In this document: positions 26,331 through 34,786 of the stretch, piece by piece
Layout: every line of letters begins with the position of its first letter
Numbering within the stretch: the first letter of the stretch is position 1
Assembly (NCBI RefSeq): GCF_002095475.1
Contig: NZ_MLFR01000025.1
Coordinates: 1 to 64,000 of the forward strand
DNA length: 64,000 nucleotides
Reading direction: 5' to 3'
From: Pantoea rwandensis
GTDB lineage: Bacteria > Pseudomonadota > Gammaproteobacteria > Enterobacterales > Enterobacteriaceae
The notes under the pieces: generated by a model
The model's input: the letters and a program-made list of their open reading frames with translations, nothing else
Databases searched by the model: none
Told to the model about the DNA's origin: nothing
Translations under genes and position numbers: made by a program

Positions 26331-27445
26331 TGCAGCTCAAGTCCCTTGAATTAGCTCAGCGTTTGTTGGGTTTCGATACCATTAACCCACCGGGTAATGA
26401 AGCCGACTGCATGCACTATTTCGCCAACTGGCTCACTGAGCAGGGCTTTACTGTTACCCTCACCGCCTTTGGTGAGGGGCGCACCAACCTCGTGGCCCAA
26501 CTGCCAGGTCAACGCGTTGGCAAACCGCTGGCATTTACCGGCCATCTGGATACCGTTCCGCTTGGCAACCAGCCGTGGCGCTTCGATCCGTTTGGCGGCG
26601 ATATCGAAGGTGACCGCCTGTATGGCCGTGGTGCCAGTGACATGAAAGCGGCTGTGGCCGCGTTTGCGCTGGCCTGCGTGCAGCAAAAAGCCGCCATTGA
26701 GGCGGGACGCGGTGTGGTATTGATCATCACGGGGGGTGAAGAGACCGGTTGTGATGGCGCCAAAGCGCTGATTGACGCGGGCACTTTACCTGATATCGGC
26801 GCATTGATCGTGGGAGAGCCAACCGCAAACTATCCGGTGATCGGCCACAAAGGTGCACTGTGGTTGCGTTGTGAAACGCGGGGTAAAACGGCACATGGCG
26901 CCATGCCCGAACTGGGCATTAATGCCATTTATCTGGCGGCGGATGCCTTGGGCAAAATCCGCCATTTTTCTCCCGGTGCGCCTCATCCGCTGATGAAACA
27001 TCCCACGTTAAATGTCGGGCGTATCCAGGGCGGATTGAACATCAATTCGGTGCCAGACCGAACGGCATTCGATGTCGATATCCGCAGTGCGCCTAATCTA
27101 GACCATGCCACCATTCGGCAACGACTCGCTGACCTGTTAGGCGCAGAGGTCACGTTAACCACCTTAGTGGATTTGCCTGCAGTGTTGAGTTCTGAAGCGC
27201 ATCAGTGGATTCAATCCGTCTTTCAACACTGCCAAGCGCTGTTCGACCAGCCTCTTGAGGCCAAAGTGGTGCCCTACTTTACCGATGCCTCACTGCTTTT
27301 GCCCGCGCTTAGCCATCCACCTTGCGTGATTCTTGGTCCTGGCGAACCGGCCATGGCGCACCAAACGGATGAATATTGCCTGCTAAGTCGCCTGGCTGAA
27401 GCGGAGGTGTTGTATACGCAATGCATTGAGGACTGGATGCGCTAA
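26330..27445 (+). CDS. M20-family metallopeptidase/deacylase (ArgE/DapE-like)
   Basis: About 371 residues. The di-zinc site is visible: His in TGHLDTVPLG, Asp in GRGASDMKAAV, the catalytic Glu pair in TGGEETGCDGAK, and VGEPTAN. A lid/dimerisation domain (about 175-285) with KTAHGAMPELG interrupts the catalytic domain. Such enzymes cleave N-acyl amines, amides or small peptides. The start shares a base with the previous stop (TGATG at 26328-26332). Its presence in a sugar operon suggests an N-acylated or amide-bearing substrate. Confidence 0.83.
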   Translation: MQLKSLELAQRLLGFDTINPPGNEADCMHYFANWLTEQGFTVTLTAFGEGRTNLVAQLPGQRVGKPLAFTGHLDTVPLGNQPWRFDPFGGDIEGDRLYGRGASDMKAAVAAFALACVQQKAAIEAGRGVVLIITGGEETGCDGAKALIDAGTLPDIGALIVGEPTANYPVIGHKGALWLRCETRGKTAHGAMPELGINAIYLAADALGKIRHFSPGAPHPLMKHPTLNVGRIQGGLNINSVPDRTAFDVDIRSAPNLDHATIRQRLADLLGAEVTLTTLVDLPAVLSSEAHQWIQSVFQHCQALFDQPLEAKVVPYFTDASLLLPALSHPPCVILGPGEPAMAHQTDEYCLLSRLAEAEVLYTQCIEDWMR

Positions 27446-27495
27446 TCAGTCACTGGACAGATTCTGGCGTGAACAGATTGATTTCACCGAGTGTG

Positions 27496-28386
27496 CTAAA
27501 TGCGCATCTCTTTGGGTGCAAAACCATACTTTTTGCGGAATGCCACCGACAAATGCGCGGGTGTGTAGCCAACTTTGTAGGCAATCGATGAAACACTGGC
27601 TTCACCGGTTGAAAGCATACGCCATGCCGTTTCCAGCCTTAACGTTTGCAGATAGCCATAGATACTTTGATCAAACAAACGTTTAAAACCTGATGTCAGT
27701 TTGCGTGTGTTAATGCCCAACAAGGCACTCAGCTCACTGATTGAAGGAGGTTTATCAATGTGCTCAGCCAACAGGCGTTTCACATCATGTAAGCGCGCGA
27801 TATCACTCGCATTTAAGCGCGGCAATGCTGGCTGCGTTTCTGCTGTCAGGTTATCGAGCGTATGCGCCACAATTTCCAACGCTTTCCCGGTCATATACAG
27901 CTGACGCGCCAGGCCTTGCAATGGCGTGGTAAAGAGTTGTGCACGAAGGCCGTTGAGTGTTTTGGGCGCGGAATGAATGCGCATTTTAGGGCGCGCCGCG
28001 AGGTCGAGATGCAAACCCGACGCGAGTTGTTCCATGACATCAGCGCCAAGATGCTGGGACAGCGAGTGCGTGGAGAGAGACACGGCGCTGTAGCACAAAT
28101 CTTTGCCCGGCAGGAAACACTGGCTGGCTTCGGCTCGATCTTGATTCCACACCGCGCACAGGGCTGGCCCCGTGATATGCCGTTCCTGTTGCGAAGGGAA
28201 ACGGCAGAGTAGCTCGCCACTCTCAATAATGATGATTTTCAGCCCAAGACAAAGCTGCTCATCCTGCCAGATCGCCCGCTGCGGCCTGACGCTTCCGCTC
28301 ATTAATGCAATATCCCCGCTGAGCAAGGTGACCTGATCATGTAAAGGAGCTTCCGTCACCACCTCCCGATTTTCCCGCTGTAGCAT
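27496..28386 (-). CDS. AraC-family regulator, PchR-like siderophore regulator
   Basis: About 296 residues. The C-terminal double helix-turn-helix (about 210-296, including SELSALLGINTRKLTSGFKR) and the YLQTLRLETAWRMLSTGE segment match PchR/YbtA-type regulators of siderophore receptors. An upstream ATG at 28425 lies inside the Fur box; ATG at 28386, preceded by GTAGGG, fits better. It is divergent from the receptor gene and probably activates it when the ferric siderophore is bound. Confidence 0.82.
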   Translation of the reverse strand: MLQRENREVVTEAPLHDQVTLLSGDIALMSGSVRPQRAIWQDEQLCLGLKIIIIESGELLCRFPSQQERHITGPALCAVWNQDRAEASQCFLPGKDLCYSAVSLSTHSLSQHLGADVMEQLASGLHLDLAARPKMRIHSAPKTLNGLRAQLFTTPLQGLARQLYMTGKALEIVAHTLDNLTAETQPALPRLNASDIARLHDVKRLLAEHIDKPPSISELSALLGINTRKLTSGFKRLFDQSIYGYLQTLRLETAWRMLSTGEASVSSIAYKVGYTPAHLSVAFRKKYGFAPKEMRI

Positions 28387-28410
28387 GACCCTACTCTCAA
28401 TGCGATTAAT

Positions 28411-28429
28411 GATATTGATTCTCATTTAC
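28411..28429. promoter_or_regulatory. Fur box
   Basis: GATATTGATTCTCATTTAC matches the 19-bp Fur consensus at 14 of 19 positions and lies in the divergent region between the AraC regulator and the TonB receptor. Both genes are probably repressed by iron-loaded Fur. Confidence 0.7.
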
Positions 28430-28585
28430 ACTTTAGGCGTTTTACTGCTCGCTGTCTATTTTTGCTTTTTTGCCTTCCAGCTAAAGAAAGAGTCCCGCAA
28501 ACAAAAGGGTTGACGATTGTTCACAAGATCCCGCGCTGACACACTTTCAGCCGACAAATTGGCTGATTCATTTCGGGAGAATATC

Positions 28586-30712
28586 TTGCAAAACAATAAT
28601 AAAAATCGGGCGCGCTGGAGCACGCCCCTGACCTGTCTTGCCCTGCTGGTTCAGGCGCATTGCGTGATGGCTGAAGAAACATTAACCGTCAACGCTAACG
28701 GCGAAAGCTCATCTGAGAAAGGCTATGTGGCGCAAACCAGCAGCACAGCCAGTCGCACCAATCAATCCATTTTGGCAACGCCACAATCCGTCTCGGTGAT
28801 TACGCGTGGCGAACTGAATGACCGTAATGTGCAGAGCACCACGCAAGCCCTGCAATATACGCCGGGGGTTTTTGCCTCCACGAGCGCCATTTCGTCACGC
28901 TTTGACTATTTCAGCATTCGCGGTTTTGATGCCACGTTGAATGGCACGCTGTTAGATGGACTGCGCTCAACCACGCGACAATCCTATGTGCGTTATGAAC
29001 CTTACGGTTTAGAGCAACTGGATGTCCTGCGCGGACCGAACGGCTTCCTGTATGGTGCCGGATCGCCAGGTGGCATTGTTAATGGGATTAGCAAGCGCCC
29101 TACACTCAATGCGCAGCATGAAGTCGCGCTTCAAACGGGCAGTCATGGTCGTATGCAAGGCCAGTTTGATACTTCAGGCCCTCTCGATGACGACAAAACC
29201 CTGCTCTATCGCGTGGTTGGCGTGGCGCGGGACAGCAACACGCAATTCAATAACGTACCTGATGACACACTCTATCTGGCCCCCTCTCTGACATGGCGCC
29301 CGGATACCGATACCACCCTAACGGTGCTCGCCTCGGTCAACCGCAACAAGTTTGGTCCACCTCGCCCATTCCTGCCGCTTCATGGCACTTTGCTCAGCAA
29401 TCCCAACGGGCCGGTCAACCGTAACAGTTATCTTGATGGCACCAATCTTGATAACCACATGAGCCAGACAAATTTGGGTTATGAACTGGACCATAAGTTT
29501 GCCGATCGTTGGACCTTCCACTCGGCCAGCCGCTACAGCGAAACAGACCTCTCAACACAGACGCTATCAGGGTCGGCGCTGGCTGCTGATATGCGCACGT
29601 TAAGCCGCGTGGCCTACGCATTTAGGATAAAAGGGAAAATCTTTGCCACCGATAACAACCTGAAAACACAATGGGAAGCCGGTCCGGTGCAGGGTTCGAG
29701 TGTGGCAGGATTATCGTTTCGCCACACCGGCGAGGATTACACGCTGGACTACGGTCGCGCCAGCAGCATTGATATTTATAACCCTACCGGAAATGGCCGT
29801 TTCTCTGCTCCCACGGCGTATACCAGCACACAACAGAATGCTAATGAAACTGGCGTCTATCTCTCAAACAGCCTGTCGCTGTTTCAGCATCTGAATCTGG
29901 ATCTTTCCGCGCGACAGGATTGGGCAACGGTCAACACTAAAAATCGACTGAGCGATAGTTATACCTCGCAGAATGACCAACGCTTCACCTGGCGTGCAGG
30001 GTTGAGCTGGATCACCGATAGCGGTGTGGCGCCTTATGTCAGCTATGCCACATCCTTTGCGCCTACGCTGAGCACCAACATTTACGGTGAAAATTATAAG
30101 CCCACCACCGGCAAGCAGTGGGAAGTGGGCTTGAAGTATCAGCCCGTTATGATGGATGCGCTATTCACGCTGGCCTGGTTTGATTTGCAGCAAAACAATG
30201 TCCTCACCACTGACCCCAATAATTCACTGAACAGTGTACAGACCGGGCAGATCACCTCTAAAGGCATTGAAGCATCTGCAACCGCTAACCTGACGGATCA
30301 ATGGAAATTAGTGGCCAGCTACAGCTGGAACGATTTGGAAACCACTAAGTCCAGCGTAGCGAGTGCACAGGGTAAAACACCTGTCGCCATGCCAGAGCAT
30401 ATGGCCTCATTGTGGAGTCACTATACCGTGCAGAGCGGGCCATTGGCTTCGTTGGGGCTCGGTGCCGGTATTCGCTACTCGGGTTCAACTTGGGCGGATA
30501 CCAACAACACGATAAAAGTCCCGGATTACACCCTGGTTGACGCCTCAATTCATTACGACCTCGGCCAACTCAGCCAGCGATTGCATGGGGTGAATGTGGC
30601 CCTTAATGCCAATAACCTGTTTAACAAACATTATTGGGTGAGCTGCTCAACCACCACCTGCAGCACCGGCTACGACCGTTCACTGCTCGCCACCCTTTCG
30701 TACCGTTGGTAA
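28586..30712 (+). CDS. TonB-dependent ferric-siderophore receptor
   Basis: About 708 residues: signal peptide, plug domain (TPQSVSVITRGELNDRN followed by YTPGVFAS and FSIRGFD), and a 22-strand barrel ending in aromatic YRW. The pattern is of the FhuA/FoxA/FcuA branch for hydroxamate siderophores. The best start is TTG at 28586, which follows GGGAG and puts the signal peptide close to the N-terminus. An upstream TTG at 28517 lacks these features. No siderophore synthesis genes are nearby, so it may take up xenosiderophores. Confidence 0.88.
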   Translation: MQNNNKNRARWSTPLTCLALLVQAHCVMAEETLTVNANGESSSEKGYVAQTSSTASRTNQSILATPQSVSVITRGELNDRNVQSTTQALQYTPGVFASTSAISSRFDYFSIRGFDATLNGTLLDGLRSTTRQSYVRYEPYGLEQLDVLRGPNGFLYGAGSPGGIVNGISKRPTLNAQHEVALQTGSHGRMQGQFDTSGPLDDDKTLLYRVVGVARDSNTQFNNVPDDTLYLAPSLTWRPDTDTTLTVLASVNRNKFGPPRPFLPLHGTLLSNPNGPVNRNSYLDGTNLDNHMSQTNLGYELDHKFADRWTFHSASRYSETDLSTQTLSGSALAADMRTLSRVAYAFRIKGKIFATDNNLKTQWEAGPVQGSSVAGLSFRHTGEDYTLDYGRASSIDIYNPTGNGRFSAPTAYTSTQQNANETGVYLSNSLSLFQHLNLDLSARQDWATVNTKNRLSDSYTSQNDQRFTWRAGLSWITDSGVAPYVSYATSFAPTLSTNIYGENYKPTTGKQWEVGLKYQPVMMDALFTLAWFDLQQNNVLTTDPNNSLNSVQTGQITSKGIEASATANLTDQWKLVASYSWNDLETTKSSVASAQGKTPVAMPEHMASLWSHYTVQSGPLASLGLGAGIRYSGSTWADTNNTIKVPDYTLVDASIHYDLGQLSQRLHGVNVALNANNLFNKHYWVSCSTTTCSTGYDRSLLATLSYRW

Positions 30713-30728
30713 GTGAAGGAAAACATTG

Positions 30729-31814
30729 ATGAAAAATTATCTTCTGCTCACGTTGTTGTGTTTGATGTTCGGTATTTCCTCAGCCTCGGCCTCCATAACA
30801 GTGACAGATATGCTGCAGCGTAAAGTCACCTTGCCCGGCCCAGTGAAACGCATCGTATTAGGCGAAAGCCGCCACATCATTACGCTGGCGTTATTGGAAA
30901 AAGACCCGTTCCACAATTTAGTAGGCTGGGGAGATGACCTTCAGCGCTACTCACCCGCCACTTGGGATGCTATCGAAAAGCAGTATCCAGCGGCGCGCAA
31001 TGTTCCGGTGCTGGGCACCATGAATAGCGGTACTTTTTCACTGGAAGCGACCATCGCTGCAAAGCCTGATATCGTTATTTTTACGCTCTATGGACCCATT
31101 CCGCCGGGACTGGAAGCGCTGGATGCGGCGCACATCCCTTATGTGTTTGTGGATTTTTTCCGTAAACCCTTGGTGAATACTGTACCCAGCCTGAAACTGC
31201 TCGGCTCGGTGCTGGGCGAGAATACACAGGCTGATAAGGTGATTACATTCTGGCAACAGCACATGGACGAGGTAAAAAAACGGCTCGCCACCGTAAACAC
31301 ACGTCCTTCAGTGTTCTTTCATCTCAATCCCGGCAAAGGTGACTGCTGCTTCACCTCAGGTCCCGGCAATATGAGTGATTTTATCGCCGCGGCGGGTGGG
31401 CATAATATCGGCACCGATCTGTTGAGTGCGCCGATTGGCAAGCTCAACCCGGAATATATTATGTCTCGTAACCCTGATTTTTATTTAATGGGCGGGGGTT
31501 CTGCAGTGAGTCGTGAAGGTTTGCAAATTGGCACTGGCGCGACAGCACAACAAGTCGCTCAAAGCAGCAGGCAGTTGCTTCACACGCCAGAAATCGCCAA
31601 TTTACCCGCCGTGAAAGCTGGGCATGTAGGGGGCGTTTGGCTGTTCTTTTTTGATAGCCCACTCTATTTCATCGGTGTCGAAGCCATGGCGAAAATGTTC
31701 CATCCAGCCCTGTTCAGCGATATTGACCCCGATGCCACACTGCGCACGGTAACGCAAAGCTGGCTTTCGGTGCCGCTCCAGGGCACCTTCTGGACAACCT
31801 TGCCACAGCAGTAA
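30729..31814 (+). CDS. periplasmic iron-siderophore binding protein (FecB/BtuF-like)
   Basis: A 361-residue protein with a Sec signal peptide (to SASA) and a class III binding-protein fold: GPVKRIVLGESRHIITLALL, GTMNSGTFSLEATIAAKPDIVIF, and a long central helix. It lies 17 bases after the receptor gene and is probably cotranscribed. No ABC permease or ATPase for the siderophore is encoded beside it, so it must share an inner-membrane importer encoded elsewhere. Confidence 0.82.
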   Translation: MKNYLLLTLLCLMFGISSASASITVTDMLQRKVTLPGPVKRIVLGESRHIITLALLEKDPFHNLVGWGDDLQRYSPATWDAIEKQYPAARNVPVLGTMNSGTFSLEATIAAKPDIVIFTLYGPIPPGLEALDAAHIPYVFVDFFRKPLVNTVPSLKLLGSVLGENTQADKVITFWQQHMDEVKKRLATVNTRPSVFFHLNPGKGDCCFTSGPGNMSDFIAAAGGHNIGTDLLSAPIGKLNPEYIMSRNPDFYLMGGGSAVSREGLQIGTGATAQQVAQSSRQLLHTPEIANLPAVKAGHVGGVWLFFFDSPLYFIGVEAMAKMFHPALFSDIDPDATLRTVTQSWLSVPLQGTFWTTLPQQ

Positions 31815-31821
31815 ACACCAT

Positions 31822-31846
31822 CGACCACCGTTCTTCGGTGGTCGTT
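31822..31846 (+). terminator. hairpin after the siderophore-binding protein gene
   Basis: CGACCACCG-TTCTT-CGGTGGTCG is a perfect 9-bp stem between convergent genes. The trailing T tract is short. Confidence 0.7.
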
Positions 31847-31850
31847 CCCC

Positions 31851-32321
31851 TTACAGAGTTTTAGACACCCGAGCCAAATAGCAGCCGAATTGCGCGCTAT
31901 GAGCATGAATATAAGCGGTTTCCGGCCGCTGTAGCAGTGCTAAAACCGTTTGTTCCACTTCATAACCTGTCGCCAATTCTGCCGCAATAATGCAGTGCTC
32001 AAGATTAAACGCACGCAGCGAGAGTTGACGCTTGGCGAGATACTCCGGGATCTCGTCATTGAAAACACCTGAGTGAGTACAGCCCTCATGAATGAAGATG
32101 GCGTGTTGCCCGTGGTAAGGCGATTGCGCAGGTTGGTAGGTGTGATTAAGCAAGATAGCATTCTCGCCCGGGGGGACATCTTTCAAACCAATACGATCAG
32201 GCAAAGCTGAGTGAATGTCAGCAGTGACTCGTCGTGCATTGTGCCGTGCCAGATAATCACTATCCTGGCCATACAAATGGGCGAATTCGCTGCTGTTCAA
32301 ACCACTGATAACATAATGCAT
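31851..32321 (-). CDS. DUF1203-family protein
   Basis: A 156-residue protein preceded by AGGAGG. The segments CRHARRVTAD-like NARRVTADIHSALPDRIG, PPGENAILLNHTYQP and HAIFIHEGC match the DUF1203 family, which has no known function. No signal peptide or membrane segment is seen. It is a single gene between convergent and divergent neighbours. Confidence 0.75.
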   Translation of the reverse strand: MHYVISGLNSSEFAHLYGQDSDYLARHNARRVTADIHSALPDRIGLKDVPPGENAILLNHTYQPAQSPYHGQHAIFIHEGCTHSGVFNDEIPEYLAKRQLSLRAFNLEHCIIAAELATGYEVEQTVLALLQRPETAYIHAHSAQFGCYLARVSKTL

Positions 32322-32520
32322 GCTGCCTCCTGGTAATAATATGGGGTTCAGCAGCAGTAAACGTCATCAAGCCTGAAGTTGCTCGCTGGAAACGGTCAGC
32401 GGATTCTTGTTCACCCTCGCAACTGTGATAACCCTCTTAACACAATCAATAGGGATTTGATAAGGTGGCTGGCAATAAAATAAAAAAGCTGCATTTGCAT
32501 ACTTAACCGGGAAAATGACC

Positions 32521-32763
32521 ATGCCAAATTACATCTTCTATCGTAAAGATCAGGTAGTTGCTACCGTCGAAAGAGCGGACGTCGAGAACGCCTTACTTTT
32601 GATATCGCAAGGCTATGAAAAGCTGACGGATGAGGTTGAAGCAGCAAGTCCGGAAGCGGCATTAAGGCGGTTAGCTGATATTCGCCAGGAAGATAATGTC
32701 ACTGAACACGCTTTCACCACCGGCAGCGTATTCTGTTCCATCGTGAGTGCCATGTTCAAATAG
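32521..32763 (+). CDS. small hypothetical protein
   Basis: An 80-residue cytoplasmic protein beginning MPNYIFYRKDQVV; an ATG two codons earlier (32515) is also possible. GGGA lies upstream. The sequence is acidic and mostly helical, ending with a short hydrophobic VFCSIVSAMFK. I do not recognise the family. A stable hairpin lies 43 bases after the stop, which supports a real transcript. Confidence 0.6.
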   Translation: MPNYIFYRKDQVVATVERADVENALLLISQGYEKLTDEVEAASPEAALRRLADIRQEDNVTEHAFTTGSVFCSIVSAMFK

Positions 32764-32805
32764 CCCATTGCTCTATAAGCAGCATATTTGTCTGGCTGAG
32801 TGAGT

Positions 32806-32829
32806 CTCACCACATATTATTGTGGTGAG
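32806..32829 (+). terminator. hairpin after the small hypothetical gene
   Basis: CTCACCACA-TATTAT-TGTGGTGAG is a perfect 9-bp stem with a six-base loop. The T tract is weak. The region from here to 33063 holds no gene; it should contain the promoter of the ProP-like gene (a TTGACA is at 32884). Confidence 0.6.
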
Positions 32830-33063
32830 CCAACTAATTAACATCGTCAGCCCTATAATCATTTATTTCACTCCTTCAGCACTTTGACAGATTATTCGTT
32901 CATCGCTACGCTTTATTGCAACGATATATGTCACAAACTTGCACATCTTAAAAATATTTCCTAAGGTGTCCGCCTTTCAGCCTCTTATAGCTTTCATTTC
33001 CATTTGTGAATTGTACGGCTGCGAAAGCTATAAGATCGCTCCAATTTTACTCATGGGGAGTTT

Positions 33064-34503
33064 ATGAGCACCGGAACGATTTCTAAACAAAATGACTTAA
33101 CCGTTGATGATATTACCGTTATCGACAACAAATTACTTAAACGTGCCGTCAGTGCTGCTGCATTGGGCAATACCATGGAATGGTTCGATTTCGGCGTATA
33201 TAGCTATCTCGCGGTGATAATTGGCCAAGTATTTTTTCCCGGCGCCAGTAATACCGCACAATTAATCGCCTCATTCGGTACTTTTGCCGCTGCGTTCCTG
33301 GTCCGCCCGATTGGTGGCATGGTATTTGGTCCCTTAGGTGACCGTTTTGGCCGTCAGAAGGTGTTGGCTTTCACCATGATCATGATGTCCATTGGCACCT
33401 TCTGTATTGGACTGATTCCAAGTTATAGCAGCATCGGTATTGCCGCGCCCATCTTACTGCTGGTTGCCCGTCTGGTGCAGGGTTTCTCTACAGGAGGCGA
33501 GTATGGCGGTGCCGCCACCTTTATCGCTGAATATTCTACCGATAAGCGCCGCGGCTTTATGGGCAGCTTCCTGGAGTTCGGGACTTTGGCAGGCTACCTG
33601 TTGGGCGCCAGTCTGGTAACCGGTATGATCGCTGTATTACCCCATCAGTCAATGATGGATTGGGGCTGGCGCATTCCGTTCTTTCTAGCCGCTCCCTTAG
33701 GATTATTTGGCCTGTATATCCGCTTAAAATTGGAAGAAACACCGGCCTTTAAAGAGCATATGGATAAGCGCGAAGAACTGGAACATAACAAGCCGCAACT
33801 GGGGCTATTTCAGATGCTGCGTAAGCAGAGCAAACCGCTGTTAAAGTGCATTGGATTAGTGCTGCTGTTCAACGTGTCAAATTATATGCTGACCGCCTAC
33901 ATGCCGAGTTATTTAACCGGCGTATTGGGACTAAGTGAATTATCCGGCCTCATGCTTGTCATGGTGGTGATGTTTATTATGATGCCGCTGACGTTGATGT
34001 GGGGACACTTCACCGATCGTATTGGCCGTAAGCCGGTTATTGGTTTCGGTGCGTTAGGATTATTATTGCTGTCAATTCCAAGCTTTATGTTAATTGGCTC
34101 CGGCAATATGATGCTGGTATTTTTCGGTCTGGCGATATTAGGTTTACTCCATACCTGTTTTAGCGGCACCATGCCAGCAACACTGCCAGCACTGTTTGTG
34201 ACCGATATTCGTTACAGTGCTTTGGCCATCGGCTTTAATTTATCGGTTTCCCTGTTTGGTGGTACGACTCCCTTGATCACTGCTTGGCTGGTCGATACCA
34301 CGCACAATGCAATGATGCCTGCCTATTACATGATGGGGGCGGGCGTCATTGGTCTGATTACCGTCTTAACGCTGAGTGAGACCGCGCGTAAGCCGTTGAA
34401 AGGCTCTTCACCTGCTGTTGCCACCAAAGCGGAAGCGCATAAATTGATCGATAAACTGCGCAAGCAGCGCGGTCGAAAAGTTCAGCAGCAAAAAACGGCT
34501 TAA
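33064..34503 (+). CDS. proP: MFS osmolyte/proline-betaine transporter, ProP-like
   Basis: A 479-residue transporter of the metabolite:H+ symporter family with 12 helices. The signature NTMEWFDFGVYSYLA in helix 1 and VRPIGGMVFGPLGDRFGRQKVL in the 2-3 loop are typical of ProP. The C-terminal tail (KAEAHKLIDKLRKQRGRKV) is charged but shorter than the coiled coil of E. coli ProP, so osmosensing may differ. GGGGAG precedes the ATG. It probably imports proline, betaine or a related osmolyte, which fits the trehalose genes next to it. Confidence 0.85.
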   Translation: MSTGTISKQNDLTVDDITVIDNKLLKRAVSAAALGNTMEWFDFGVYSYLAVIIGQVFFPGASNTAQLIASFGTFAAAFLVRPIGGMVFGPLGDRFGRQKVLAFTMIMMSIGTFCIGLIPSYSSIGIAAPILLLVARLVQGFSTGGEYGGAATFIAEYSTDKRRGFMGSFLEFGTLAGYLLGASLVTGMIAVLPHQSMMDWGWRIPFFLAAPLGLFGLYIRLKLEETPAFKEHMDKREELEHNKPQLGLFQMLRKQSKPLLKCIGLVLLFNVSNYMLTAYMPSYLTGVLGLSELSGLMLVMVVMFIMMPLTLMWGHFTDRIGRKPVIGFGALGLLLLSIPSFMLIGSGNMMLVFFGLAILGLLHTCFSGTMPATLPALFVTDIRYSALAIGFNLSVSLFGGTTPLITAWLVDTTHNAMMPAYYMMGAGVIGLITVLTLSETARKPLKGSSPAVATKAEAHKLIDKLRKQRGRKVQQQKTA

Positions 34504-34531
34504 GGCGATTGGATTAGGCCATTACTTGTGT

Positions 34532-34555
34532 TCGGGCGTGCCAAGGTACGCCCGA
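34532..34555 (+). terminator. hairpin after the ProP-like gene
   Basis: TCGGGCGT-GCCAAGGT-ACGCCCGA forms an 8-bp stem 28 bases after the stop codon. No strong T tract follows. The rest of the gap to 34786 shows no gene and should hold the trehalose operon promoter. Confidence 0.5.
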
Positions 34556-34786
34556 TGTTCTCCCTGACTCACCGTTTTCCTGCCTCAATTAGCGAAGCGC
34601 AACGCTCCGGTAATTTCCGAAACGGACCGAATTCCCTCCTGTACGCGCCTGAAAAGGCAAAAATATCGACTATGATCTGTTCTCGGCCCTGTCGAGTCGT
34701 CCCAACTTAAGCCATACATCTTTTAACGGAACGCTAACCGCTTGATGTCGTCCATTGCCCTTGCTTGGGCTTAACGAGGCAATTGA

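Noticed and set aside
32881-32912. Sigma-70 promoter of the ProP-like gene at TTGACA 32884
   Set aside because: The -35 is perfect but no good -10 is found at 16-18 bases, and it is about 150 bases from the start, so it was not listed as a feature.
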